19,130 nucleotides of DNA from DUPQ01 sp022706885. Lineage in GTDB: Bacteria; Bacillota; Clostridia; DUPQ01. A program made the translations under genes and the position numbers. Location: the NCBI GenBank assembly GCA_022706885.1, contig JAKJBR010000022.1, positions 1-19,130 of the forward strand, given 5' to 3'. The notes beneath the pieces are model-generated. The model was not told the origin of the DNA, did no database searches, and was given only the letters and a program-made list of their open reading frames with translations. Below are positions 1 through 8,343 of the stretch, piece after piece. Each line of letters begins with the position of its first letter. Positions within the stretch are counted from its first letter, which is position 1.

Positions 1-2
1 AT

Positions 3-3000
3 ACGGTGAAATATCGCAGACAACTGGAAGACGGGACTAATACCGACATAGCTGTACCGGGAATAAATGATATTACCGGCAGTTTACCTCTCGGAGAGCA
101 TGATTTCGATCAATTGCAAGTGGTAGGAAAGTTTGCTCCCGTAGCAGGACAAAATACTAAAAAAGAGATTAAGACAGAAGGTAACGTATTCACTTTCTAC
201 TATGTAGATGATGCCCCGGTGTTTAATGATTTCGGTAATGTTATTATAGAATACGGTGCACCTTTTAACCTCAGAGAAGGTATTACGGTAACCGATGATG
301 AAGACGGAGATCTTACCGCCTTATTTACTGTCACACCCGACAGTATTAACACTAGCAATCCTGTGGTATACAACCTGGAATACAAAGTTATTGATTCGGG
401 AGGTAATGTTGTTGCCAAACAAAGAACGGTAACAATAAAACCTCAAGCTCCATACAATATGACCGCTATTAACGACCGTCAGGCCCATGAGGATAAAACA
501 AGAATTACGGGAAAAGCGGACAAGGGAGCTAATATTTCGGTAACAATAGAGGGAACGACCTGGTCGGTTATTGCCGATGCAAACGGTGATTTCACATTAA
601 ATATTGATAAGCAGAATAAAGATAAGATAATTACCGTAACATCCAAATTGAACAATCAGACAACATCGGCAAATGTCACGGTTCAGAATGTTTTGGCCGA
701 TGATTATCTGCCGACAGTTGCCGATATAGATAGGGAATACGGTGTAGCTACAAACGAAGCAGAAATAAAAGCTGCGGTTACAATACCTAATTATCCGGTA
801 GGGGAAGCACAACCCATAGTAACCGTTGATCAAGGTCAGACAATTCCTGACGGTAACACATCGGGAGATCATCCCATTAATGTAACCGTTACCTACTCGG
901 ACGGTTCAACCAATAAAGTTGTTGTAACGGTATCGGTTTACTATCAGTATACGATAAATAACCTTATACGGCTGGAAAACGGTAATAATACAGCCAAGCC
1001 GGTACCTGATAAGCCTCAGGAGATCGGGAGCCTGCCTCTCGGAGCGCATAATTTCCAATTGCAGGCGATAGGACAATATGCTCCTGCAGCAAATCAGATT
1101 ACCGATGTGACCATTCAGACAGAAGGTAATGTATTCACTTTCTACTATATAGACGAAGCTCCGGTATTTACCGAGTTTGAGGATATCTATGTAGGATATA
1201 ATGATGCTTTTAACCCGAAAACAGGTATTAAGGCAATTGATGACGAAGAAGGAGATATTGAATATACGGTTACACCTGCGGCAATTGATACGAGTGTACC
1301 TGACGAATATATTCTGACATACAGAGCAGAGGACTCGTCCGGTAACGTAACTGTCAAAACAAGAAAGATAACGGTGCTGCCGCAACCTGTATATGATTAC
1401 ACGATATATTTCCTCATCCAACTGGAAAACGGAAATAAAACAGATAAGGCTGTACCTAATAAATTACCTAAGACCGGTCAATTACCCGAAGGACCGTATA
1501 GTTTCGGACAATTGCAGCCAATCGGAAAATATGCACCGGTGCCTAACCAGGTTACCGATGTGACCATTCAGACAGAGGGTAATGTATTTACTTTTTACTA
1601 TATAGACGAAGCACCTGTGTTTACAGGCTGTGAGGATATCATTATTGAATACGGTACACCTTTTAATCCCAGAGCGGGAGTTGCGGTAACCGATGATGAA
1701 GAAGGGGAAGTTGAGTATATTGTTACACCTGAGGTAAATGTTAACCAACCTAATGACTATGTTCTTACATACAGAGCGGAGGATTCATCCGGTAACGTTA
1801 CTGTCAAAACCAGAACGATAACTGTATTGCCGCGAGCTCCATACGATTTGACCGCCATTAACAACCGTCAGCTTCATCCGACCACAACGGTCATTACCGG
1901 TAAGGCGAATCCGGGAGCGGTTATTTCGGTAGAAATAGCTCCTAAAACATGGGCTGTGCAGGTGGGTGCACAAGGTAATTTTACTTTAAGCATTGATAAA
2001 CAGCTAAAAGACACTGTAATTGAAGTAAAAGCTACATTGAACAACCATATAAAGTCGGCAAATGTTATTGTTCAGAATGTCCAGGCTGATGACTATTTAC
2101 CGACAGTAGCGGATATTGTTAAACAATACGGTGTGCCTGCAACCCAGGCCGAAGTAACCAATGCTGTTACGGTGCCTGATTATCCTGCCGGGCAGCAACA
2201 ACCTGCAGTAACTGTTGATGCAGGTCAGACAATACCGGACGGTAACACATCGGGAGATTATCCGATTAATGTAACCGTTACCTACCCGGACGGTTCCGCT
2301 AATGCGGCTACCGTAAAGGTATCTGTCCTATATCGCTACAAAGTAAATTACCGAATCCGACTGGAAGACGGTAGCAACACAAATAAACAGGTACCGGGAA
2401 TAAATGATATTACCGGAAGCCTACCTCTCGGTGCTCATGATTTCGGTCAATTGCAGGTGGTAGGGCAATATACTCCTGCAGCAAATCAGAATACCGATGT
2501 AACCATTCAGACAGAGGGTAATGTATTCACTTTCTATTATATAGACGATGCTCCTGTATTCACCGGATGTGATAATGTCGTTATTGAACACGGTACACCT
2601 TTTAATCCCAGAGCAGGTGTTACGGTAGCAGATGATGAAGACGGAGATCTTACCGATTCATTTACGGTACAACCTGCAAATATAGACACAACCGATCCGA
2701 AGATATATGTCTTGGAATACAAAGTTACGGATTCGGGAGGAAATGTTGTTACCAAACAAAGAACGGTAACAATAAAACCGCAGGCTCCGTATAATATGAC
2801 CGCTATTAACGACAGTAAAGCCCATGAAACCACGACAGTAATTACGGGTAAGGCCGACAAAGGAGCAGAAATTTCGGTAACAATAGGCAATGATACCTGG
2901 AATACTGTTGTTGATAATAACGGTAATTTTACCCTAAATATTGATAAGCAGAATAAAGGTGTTGTACTTGAAGTAAAAGCTACATTGAACAACCATACAA

Positions 3001-4673
3001 AGTCGGCAAATGTTATTGTTCAGAATGTCCAGGCTGATGACTATTTACCGACAGTAGCGGATATTGTTAAACAATACGGTGTGCCTGCAACCCAGGCCGA
3101 AGTAACCAATGCTGTTACGGTGCCTGATTATCCTGCCGGGCAGCAACAACCTGCAGTAACTGTTGATGCAGGTCAGACAATACCGGACGGTAACACATCG
3201 GGAGATTATCCGATTAATGTAACCGTTACCTACCCGGACGGTTCCGCTAATGCGGCTACCGTAAAGGTATCTGTCCTATATCGCTACAAAGTAAATTACC
3301 GAATCCGACTGGAAGACGGTAGCAACACAAATAAACAGGTACCGGGAATAAATGATATTACCGGAAGCCTACCTCTCGGTGCTCATGATTTCGGTCAATT
3401 GCAGGTGGTAGGGCAATATACTCCTGCAGCAAATCAGAATACCGATGTAACCATTCAGACAGAGGGTAATGTATTCACTTTCTATTATATAGACGATGCT
3501 CCTGTATTCACCGGATGTGATAATGTCGTTATTGAACACGGTACACCTTTTAATCCCAGAGCAGGTGTTACGGTAGCAGATGATGAAGACGGAGATCTTA
3601 CCGATTCATTTACGGTACAACCTGCAAATATAGACACAACCGATCCGAAGATATATGTCTTGGAATACAAAGTTACGGATTCGGGAGGAAATGTTGTTAC
3701 CAAACAAAGAACGGTAACAATAAAACCGCAGGCTCCGTATAATATGACCGCTATTAACGACAGTAAAGCCCATGAAACCACGACAGTAATTACGGGTAAG
3801 GCCGACAAAGGAGCAGAAATTTCGGTAACAATAGGCAATGATACCTGGAATACTGTTGTTGATAATAACGGTAATTTTACCCTAAATATTGATAAGCAGA
3901 ATAAAGGTGTTGTACTTGAAGTAAAAGCTACATTGAACAACCATACAAAGTCGGCAAATGTTATTGTTCAGAATGTCCAGGCTGATGACTATGAACCTAC
4001 AGTAATAGACATATTCAAGAAATTCGGTGTAGCGACAACCGAAGCCGAAGTAAAGGCTGCGGTTGCTGTGGAAAATTATCCTGCCGGTCAGCTTCAGCCC
4101 GCGGTAACTGTCAATTTAGCTGAATTACCGGACGGTCTCACATCGGGAGATAATCAGGTTTCGGTGACCGTTACATACCCGGACGGCACAAAGGATGATG
4201 TTAAAGTCACAGTAAAGGTTAACTACAGGTACAAAGTAAATTACTTCATCCGTCTTGCAAACGGTGATAACACAACTAAGCCCGTACCTAATATTTTACC
4301 TAAGACAGGTGACTTACCGGTAGGACAACATGAATTAGGACCTCTTCCCGACGGAGGAGCGTATGCTAAAGTAGAAAATCAGGGAACTCTGGTAACTATT
4401 GACGGTACAACAGACAATGTCTTCAATTTCTATTATGTAGATGATGCGCCGGTGTTTAATGACTTTGATGATGTTATTCTTATGTACGGTGCACTAATTA
4501 ATCCTAAAATGGATGTTACGGCAATCGATGATGAAGACGGAGAAATTGATTTTACGGTTGCACCTAAGATAGATACAACCGTACCCGGTATATATACCGT
4601 TACGTACAGAGCAGAGGATTCGGGAGGGAATGTTACCGAAAAGACCAGAAAGGTAACGGTCAATCAGGCACAG
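3..4673 (+). repeat. Mosaic of long modules in the giant surface protein
   Basis: Six MucBP-like modules begin near 3 (cut by the window edge), 948, 1398, 2331, 3279 and 4224. Each is followed by a Cry22/DUF5011-like module. After copies 1, 3, 4 and 5 an Ig-like module and a long Rib-like module complete a unit of about 315 residues. Copy 2 lacks the Ig and Rib parts, so the next MucBP module starts only 450 bp later. Copy 6 also lacks them and runs straight into the short Rib array. The acidic DDEDGD stretch in the Cry22-like modules resembles the calcium-binding turns of related cadherin-like Ig folds, but calcium binding is an inference. Confidence 0.75.
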
Positions 4674-7600
4674 AATGTTACATATGAACCTGTTGTAGTA
4701 CCGGAAATAGTGGAATACAACGGAGTTGTAAATCTTAAGGATAATGTAACGAATCTTCAGCAGTTACCTGAAGGAACAATGATTTTGGATACAACGCATC
4801 CTGCTATTGACACTACCGTACCCGGAAAACATACAGGTCAGATAACCGTTATATACCGTGACGGAACCAGCGATGTGTTTAATGTGGACGTAACTGTACA
4901 ACCGCAACCTATGAATCAGATATATGAGCCGGATGTTTTCCCCGAGATAGTGGAATACGGCGAAGTAATCAATTTGTTGGATAATATTGCCAATGCCGAT
5001 ACTTTCCCGGATAACACGGATATTTCCGACACAACCGATCCGGTAATTGATACTACGGTACCCGGAGTATATAAAGGGCAGATAACCGTAACATATCCGG
5101 ACGGAACTAAGGATGTGGTAAATGTCAAAGTAACGGTTAATCCTCAGCCGGATATTCCCGATAATCAGGTATATAACCCGAATGTAGTTGATGAAGTAGT
5201 GGAGTACGACGGAGTGATAGACTTAACGGATAACGTTTTGAATTTTGAAAACTTACCGGACGGAACACAAGTTGCCGATACTACTGCACAACCTATTGAT
5301 ACAAAGGTGCCCGGAACATACCTGGGGCAGCTAACCATTACCTATCCCGATCAGACAACCGATGTGTACAATATTCAGGTAACGGTTAAGACGCAACCTC
5401 ACAATGAAAAGTATGTGCCTGTTGTGATACCGGAAATTGTGGAGTACGGTGATGTGATTAATCTTAAGGATAATGTAACCAACGCCGATACATTCCCGTT
5501 AAATACCGTCATTTCCGATACAACCGATCCGGTAATTGACAGTACGGTACCCGGATTATACAGAGGTGAGATTACCGTTACTTATCCGGACGGAACCAAA
5601 AATGTAGTCAATGTTCAGGTTACTGTTAAGCATAAGCCTGATATTCCCGATAACCAATCATATAATCCGGTTGCGGTTGATGAAACGGTGGCGTACGGCG
5701 GTGTAATAGATTTAACGGATAACGTTACAAATCTGGATAACTTACCGGATCAAACAACGGTTACCGATACTACGGCACAACCGATAGATACAAGGTTGCC
5801 CGGAACATATGCAGGTGAGATAACCATTACCTATCCCGATCAGACGACGACTGTAATCAATGTTCAGGTAACGGTACTGCCTCAACCTCTCAATGAAAAA
5901 TTTGAGCCTGTTGTTGTTCCCGAGATAGTGGAGTACGGCGGAGTGATTAATCTGAAAGATAATGTAACCAACGCAGATGAATTACCCTTAAATACGGTTA
6001 TTGCCGATACAACCGTTCCGCCGATTAATACAAGATTGCCCGGAGTATATACCGGTCAGATAACGGTTACATACCCGGACCTGACAACCGATGTAGTTAA
6101 CGTGCAGGTAAGAGTGCAGCCCGAGCCGGATTATTTAGCCGATGATGAGGCCAATGCCCCCGTTGTGATAGATGAAATAGTGGCATACGGCGGAGTGATA
6201 GATTTGACGGATAATGTGTTGAATCTGAAAGATTTACCTACGGGAACGAGAGTTATAGAGATATATAAGCAGGAAATTGATACAACCGTTCCCGGAACAT
6301 ATAGAGGGCAACTGGCAGTTATATATCCCGATGCATCGGTAATTGTGTCGGATGTAAGGATTATAGTGAAAGAACAGACGCAAAGCGATGTACATAATCC
6401 CGTGGTACGTGATGACGAAACCGTAGGATACGGTGAAGATATAGACTGGGAAGATGTAATAGAGAATATAGATGACTTACCGCCCGGAACTACTGTTACC
6501 GAAACATCGGAAAACCCGATTGATACGACGGTACCCGGCACACATCAGGGGCAGGTAACCGTAACCTATCCCGACGGATCGCAGGAAGTAATAGATGTAA
6601 CGGTTACGGTGGAGGAACAGCCGCAGAGCGATATCCATAATCCCGTGGTACGTGATGACGAAACCGTAGGATACGGAGAGGATATAGACTGGAAAGATGT
6701 AATAGAGAATATAGATGACTTACCGCCCGGAACAACTGTCACAGAAACATCGGAAAACCCGATTGATACGACGGTACCCGGCACACATCAGGGTCAGATA
6801 ACCGTAACCTATCCCGACGGATCGCAGGAAGTAATAGATGTAACGGTCACGGTGGAAGAACAACCGCAGAGTGATGTACATAATCCTGTTGTACGTGATG
6901 ACGAAACCGTAGGATACGGAGAGGATATAGACTGGAAGGATGTTATAGAGAATATAGATGACTTACCGCCCGGAACCACTGTTACCGAAACATCGGAAAA
7001 CCCGATTGATACGACGGTGCCCGGCACACATCAGGGTCAGGTAACCGTAACCTATCCCGACGGATCGCAGGAAGTGATAGATGTAACGGTCACGGTGGAA
7101 GAACAACCGCAGAGCGATACCCATAATCCAGTTGTACGTGATGACGAAATTGTGGGATACGGTGAGGAAATAGACTGGAGAGATGTCATTGATAATATAG
7201 ATGACTTACCGCCCGGAACAACTGTTACCGAAACATCGGAAAATCCGATTGATACAACGGTACCCGGTACACATCAGGGACAGGTAACCATAACATATCC
7301 CGACGGATCACAGGAAGTAATAGATGTAACGGTTACGGTGGAAGAACAACCGCAGAGCGATATCCATAATCCAGTTGTACGTGATGACGAAATTGTGGGA
7401 TACGGTGAGGAAATAGACTGGAGAGATGTCATTGATAATATAGATGACTTACCGCCCGGAACAACTGTGACCGAAACATCGGAAAATCCGATTGATACAA
7501 CGGTACCCGGTACACATCAGGGTCAGGTAACCGTAACCTATCCCGACGGATCGCAGGAAGTGATAGATGTAACGGTTACGGTGGAAGAACAACCGCAGAG

Positions 7601-8201
7601 TGACAGGTATAATCCCGTTATAGGCAGTGAAACGGTGGAATACGGCAAGGAAATAGAGTGGAAAGATGTTGTGGAAAATATGGAAGATTTACCCGAAGGA
7701 ACAACTGTTACCGACACATCGGCACAACCGCTTGATACAACGGTACCCGGAACATATATACGTGAAATAACCATAACATATCCCGACGGATCTACGGAAG
7801 TGATGGAAGTGGAGGTAACGGTAAAGGAAGATTCCGGTCAAGCTCCGTCCCCCACACCCGGTCCGGATACGGAAGAGGAGACTCCTGAAGAAGTAAAAGA
7901 AGAATCCTGGTCATTGGTAAGTGTGATTTCAACGGTATTTTCCGCATTGGCAATGCTTATTCAGTTTCTGATTAAATCGGTCAAAGTGGATGACTCCGGT
8001 GCGCATTTTGTGAGAAACAAGATATTCAAGTTGATTACGGCAGTATTGGCTGTTGTTGCAATAGTATACCTGTTTTCAACAAACAACTTGAGTTTAACTA
8101 TGCGAATGGTAAATGAAACAACACCTGTCTCGGCAATAATGACTGTTGCCACGACAACATCTCTTATCCTGGGGATGAGATGGAAGCCGAGTAAAAAGTA
8201 G
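3..8201 (+). CDS. Giant repeat-rich surface protein (MucBP/Cry22/Ig/Rib modules), 5'-partial
   Basis: The frame is open to the left window edge. The GTG at position 6 lies inside a repeat (the same place in later copies reads Y-K-V-N-Y), so it is internal and the true start and signal peptide are off-window. The visible part is about 2,732 residues. Up to about 4673 it is a mosaic of four module types: MucBP-like (ends FTFYY-DDAPVF), Cry22/DUF5011-like (DDEDGDLT, then DSGGNV), bacterial Ig-like (APYNMTAIN, then ITGKAD) and long Rib-like (DDYLPTVADI, then VTYPDGS). Thirteen short Rib-type units follow (LP-GT, IDTTVPG, VTYPDG), then a Pro/Glu linker and three hydrophobic helices ending KPSKK. 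I see no LPXTG motif and no catalytic domain. The role is inferred to be an adhesin or cell-surface stalk. Domain names come from pattern recognition, not a profile search. A terminator follows at once, and the downstream gene has its own promoter, so this is probably the last gene of its transcript. Confidence 0.9.
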   Translation, partial: TVKYRRQLEDGTNTDIAVPGINDITGSLPLGEHDFDQLQVVGKFAPVAGQNTKKEIKTEGNVFTFYYVDDAPVFNDFGNVIIEYGAPFNLREGITVTDDEDGDLTALFTVTPDSINTSNPVVYNLEYKVIDSGGNVVAKQRTVTIKPQAPYNMTAINDRQAHEDKTRITGKADKGANISVTIEGTTWSVIADANGDFTLNIDKQNKDKIITVTSKLNNQTTSANVTVQNVLADDYLPTVADIDREYGVATNEAEIKAAVTIPNYPVGEAQPIVTVDQGQTIPDGNTSGDHPINVTVTYSDGSTNKVVVTVSVYYQYTINNLIRLENGNNTAKPVPDKPQEIGSLPLGAHNFQLQAIGQYAPAANQITDVTIQTEGNVFTFYYIDEAPVFTEFEDIYVGYNDAFNPKTGIKAIDDEEGDIEYTVTPAAIDTSVPDEYILTYRAEDSSGNVTVKTRKITVLPQPVYDYTIYFLIQLENGNKTDKAVPNKLPKTGQLPEGPYSFGQLQPIGKYAPVPNQVTDVTIQTEGNVFTFYYIDEAPVFTGCEDIIIEYGTPFNPRAGVAVTDDEEGEVEYIVTPEVNVNQPNDYVLTYRAEDSSGNVTVKTRTITVLPRAPYDLTAINNRQLHPTTTVITGKANPGAVISVEIAPKTWAVQVGAQGNFTLSIDKQLKDTVIEVKATLNNHIKSANVIVQNVQADDYLPTVADIVKQYGVPATQAEVTNAVTVPDYPAGQQQPAVTVDAGQTIPDGNTSGDYPINVTVTYPDGSANAATVKVSVLYRYKVNYRIRLEDGSNTNKQVPGINDITGSLPLGAHDFGQLQVVGQYTPAANQNTDVTIQTEGNVFTFYYIDDAPVFTGCDNVVIEHGTPFNPRAGVTVADDEDGDLTDSFTVQPANIDTTDPKIYVLEYKVTDSGGNVVTKQRTVTIKPQAPYNMTAINDSKAHETTTVITGKADKGAEISVTIGNDTWNTVVDNNGNFTLNIDKQNKGVVLEVKATLNNHTKSANVIVQNVQADDYLPTVADIVKQYGVPATQAEVTNAVTVPDYPAGQQQPAVTVDAGQTIPDGNTSGDYPINVTVTYPDGSANAATVKVSVLYRYKVNYRIRLEDGSNTNKQVPGINDITGSLPLGAHDFGQLQVVGQYTPAANQNTDVTIQTEGNVFTFYYIDDAPVFTGCDNVVIEHGTPFNPRAGVTVADDEDGDLTDSFTVQPANIDTTDPKIYVLEYKVTDSGGNVVTKQRTVTIKPQAPYNMTAINDSKAHETTTVITGKADKGAEISVTIGNDTWNTVVDNNGNFTLNIDKQNKGVVLEVKATLNNHTKSANVIVQNVQADDYEPTVIDIFKKFGVATTEAEVKAAVAVENYPAGQLQPAVTVNLAELPDGLTSGDNQVSVTVTYPDGTKDDVKVTVKVNYRYKVNYFIRLANGDNTTKPVPNILPKTGDLPVGQHELGPLPDGGAYAKVENQGTLVTIDGTTDNVFNFYYVDDAPVFNDFDDVILMYGALINPKMDVTAIDDEDGEIDFTVAPKIDTTVPGIYTVTYRAEDSGGNVTEKTRKVTVNQAQNVTYEPVVVPEIVEYNGVVNLKDNVTNLQQLPEGTMILDTTHPAIDTTVPGKHTGQITVIYRDGTSDVFNVDVTVQPQPMNQIYEPDVFPEIVEYGEVINLLDNIANADTFPDNTDISDTTDPVIDTTVPGVYKGQITVTYPDGTKDVVNVKVTVNPQPDIPDNQVYNPNVVDEVVEYDGVIDLTDNVLNFENLPDGTQVADTTAQPIDTKVPGTYLGQLTITYPDQTTDVYNIQVTVKTQPHNEKYVPVVIPEIVEYGDVINLKDNVTNADTFPLNTVISDTTDPVIDSTVPGLYRGEITVTYPDGTKNVVNVQVTVKHKPDIPDNQSYNPVAVDETVAYGGVIDLTDNVTNLDNLPDQTTVTDTTAQPIDTRLPGTYAGEITITYPDQTTTVINVQVTVLPQPLNEKFEPVVVPEIVEYGGVINLKDNVTNADELPLNTVIADTTVPPINTRLPGVYTGQITVTYPDLTTDVVNVQVRVQPEPDYLADDEANAPVVIDEIVAYGGVIDLTDNVLNLKDLPTGTRVIEIYKQEIDTTVPGTYRGQLAVIYPDASVIVSDVRIIVKEQTQSDVHNPVVRDDETVGYGEDIDWEDVIENIDDLPPGTTVTETSENPIDTTVPGTHQGQVTVTYPDGSQEVIDVTVTVEEQPQSDIHNPVVRDDETVGYGEDIDWKDVIENIDDLPPGTTVTETSENPIDTTVPGTHQGQITVTYPDGSQEVIDVTVTVEEQPQSDVHNPVVRDDETVGYGEDIDWKDVIENIDDLPPGTTVTETSENPIDTTVPGTHQGQVTVTYPDGSQEVIDVTVTVEEQPQSDTHNPVVRDDEIVGYGEEIDWRDVIDNIDDLPPGTTVTETSENPIDTTVPGTHQGQVTITYPDGSQEVIDVTVTVEEQPQSDIHNPVVRDDEIVGYGEEIDWRDVIDNIDDLPPGTTVTETSENPIDTTVPGTHQGQVTVTYPDGSQEVIDVTVTVEEQPQSDRYNPVIGSETVEYGKEIEWKDVVENMEDLPEGTTVTDTSAQPLDTTVPGTYIREITITYPDGSTEVMEVEVTVKEDSGQAPSPTPGPDTEEETPEEVKEESWSLVSVISTVFSALAMLIQFLIKSVKVDDSGAHFVRNKIFKLITAVLAVVAIVYLFSTNNLSLTMRMVNETTPVSAIMTVATTTSLILGMRWKPSKK
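2020..3992 (+). repeat. 948-bp near-perfect tandem duplication (316 codons)
   Basis: Positions 2020-3044 match 2968-3992 at an offset of exactly 948 bp. The only difference I found is T at 2050 against C at 2998, which gives Ile versus Thr in the protein. The duplicated unit covers part of an Ig-like module, the Rib-like module, a MucBP-like module and a Cry22-like module, and it keeps the reading frame. Other copies of these modules in the same gene have diverged clearly, so this duplication is recent or has been homogenised. Because the repeat is about 1 kb, short-read assembly could miscount it. Confidence 0.93.
4674..6383 (+). repeat. Rib-type repeats 1-7, arranged partly as 489-bp doublets
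   Basis: Seven units of about 80-83 residues share the Rib-like pattern of an LP-x-T turn, I-D-T-T-V-P-G and a terminal TYPDGT/VxVTV strand. Units 2, 4 and 6 start at 4914, 5403 and 5892, exactly 489 bp (163 codons) apart. They carry the form PEIVEYG with NAD in the turn. Units 3, 5 and 7 carry the form VDE-V-Y-GVIDLTDNV. The linker PDIPD follows units 2 and 4, and a variant (PDYLAD) follows unit 6. The doublet, not the single domain, was therefore the unit of duplication here. Confidence 0.85.
6384..7832 (+). repeat. Rib-type repeats 8-13, 243-bp tandem array
   Basis: Units start at 6384, 6627, 6870, 7113, 7356 and 7599, each exactly 243 bp (81 codons) apart. Units 8-12 are nearly identical in protein and largely in DNA. 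Units 8-10 form one subtype (DDETVGYGEDIDW) and units 11-12 another (DDEIVGYGEEIDW). Unit 13 is a diverged cap. Unit 8 has about 20 Asp/Glu and only one Arg, with no Lys, so this membrane-proximal block is strongly acidic. This is a protein-coding tandem repeat and not a CRISPR array. Confidence 0.93.
7905..8198 (+). other. C-terminal three-helix membrane anchor domain of the giant protein
   Basis: After the linker rich in Pro, Thr and Glu, the last 98 codons hold three hydrophobic stretches. The first starts SWSLVSVIS. The second lies around LITAVLAVVAIVYLF. The third lies around MTVATTTSLILGM, and the protein ends KPSKK. The loop between helices 1 and 2 has Lys, Arg and His and the tail is basic, which puts both in the cytoplasm by the positive-inside rule and leaves the repeats outside. 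It resembles a C-terminal domain I recall from other giant Bacillota repeat proteins; that link is from memory. No LPXTG sortase motif is present. Confidence 0.75.
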
Positions 8202-8224
8202 AACGGGAAGTATAAAAACTTAAC

Positions 8225-8273
8225 AAATATCCCGTCAAAGTAGGGCATAACTATGGAGGCGGGATATTTTTTT
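8225..8273 (+). terminator. Rho-independent terminator after the giant gene
   Basis: AAATATCCCG at 8225-8234 pairs with CGGGATATTT at 8260-8269, giving a perfect 10-bp stem with a 25-nt loop. A run of seven T ends the structure at 8273. It lies 24 bp past the stop codon of the giant gene and just before the ddh promoter. The loop is longer than usual for an intrinsic terminator. Confidence 0.75.
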
Positions 8274-8279
8274 GAAAGG

Positions 8280-8308
8280 TTGTCATTTTATTTTATCAGA
8301 GTTATACT
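8280..8308 (+). promoter_or_regulatory. Sigma-A-type promoter for ddh and the lacI-family gene
   Basis: TTGTCA at 8280-8285 (5 of 6 to the -35 consensus) is followed by a 17-bp spacer and TATACT at 8303-8308 (5 of 6 to the -10 consensus). Transcription would start near 8315, about 30 bases before the ddh ATG. The promoter starts seven bases after the preceding terminator, so ddh appears to be transcribed separately from the giant gene. Confidence 0.7.
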
Positions 8309-8343
8309 TTAACAAAAGAGTGTATAAAGGAGCGGGAATAATT

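Noticed and set aside
906..1421. 171-codon open frame on the minus strand inside the giant gene (and many similar ones up to 8248)
   Set aside because: It mirrors repeat-coding sequence, has no ribosome binding site or recognisable domain, and reappears in each repeat copy at the same offset. It is a shadow of the plus-strand gene.
6384..7598. Regular repeats that could suggest a CRISPR array
   Set aside because: Units are 243 bp, in frame, and the sequence between matches is also conserved. There are no short repeats with unique spacers.
8272..8343. Longer N-terminus for ddh starting at 8272
   Set aside because: It would start within the terminator and run over the promoter. The ATG at 8344 has a good ribosome binding site and begins right at the Rossmann strand.
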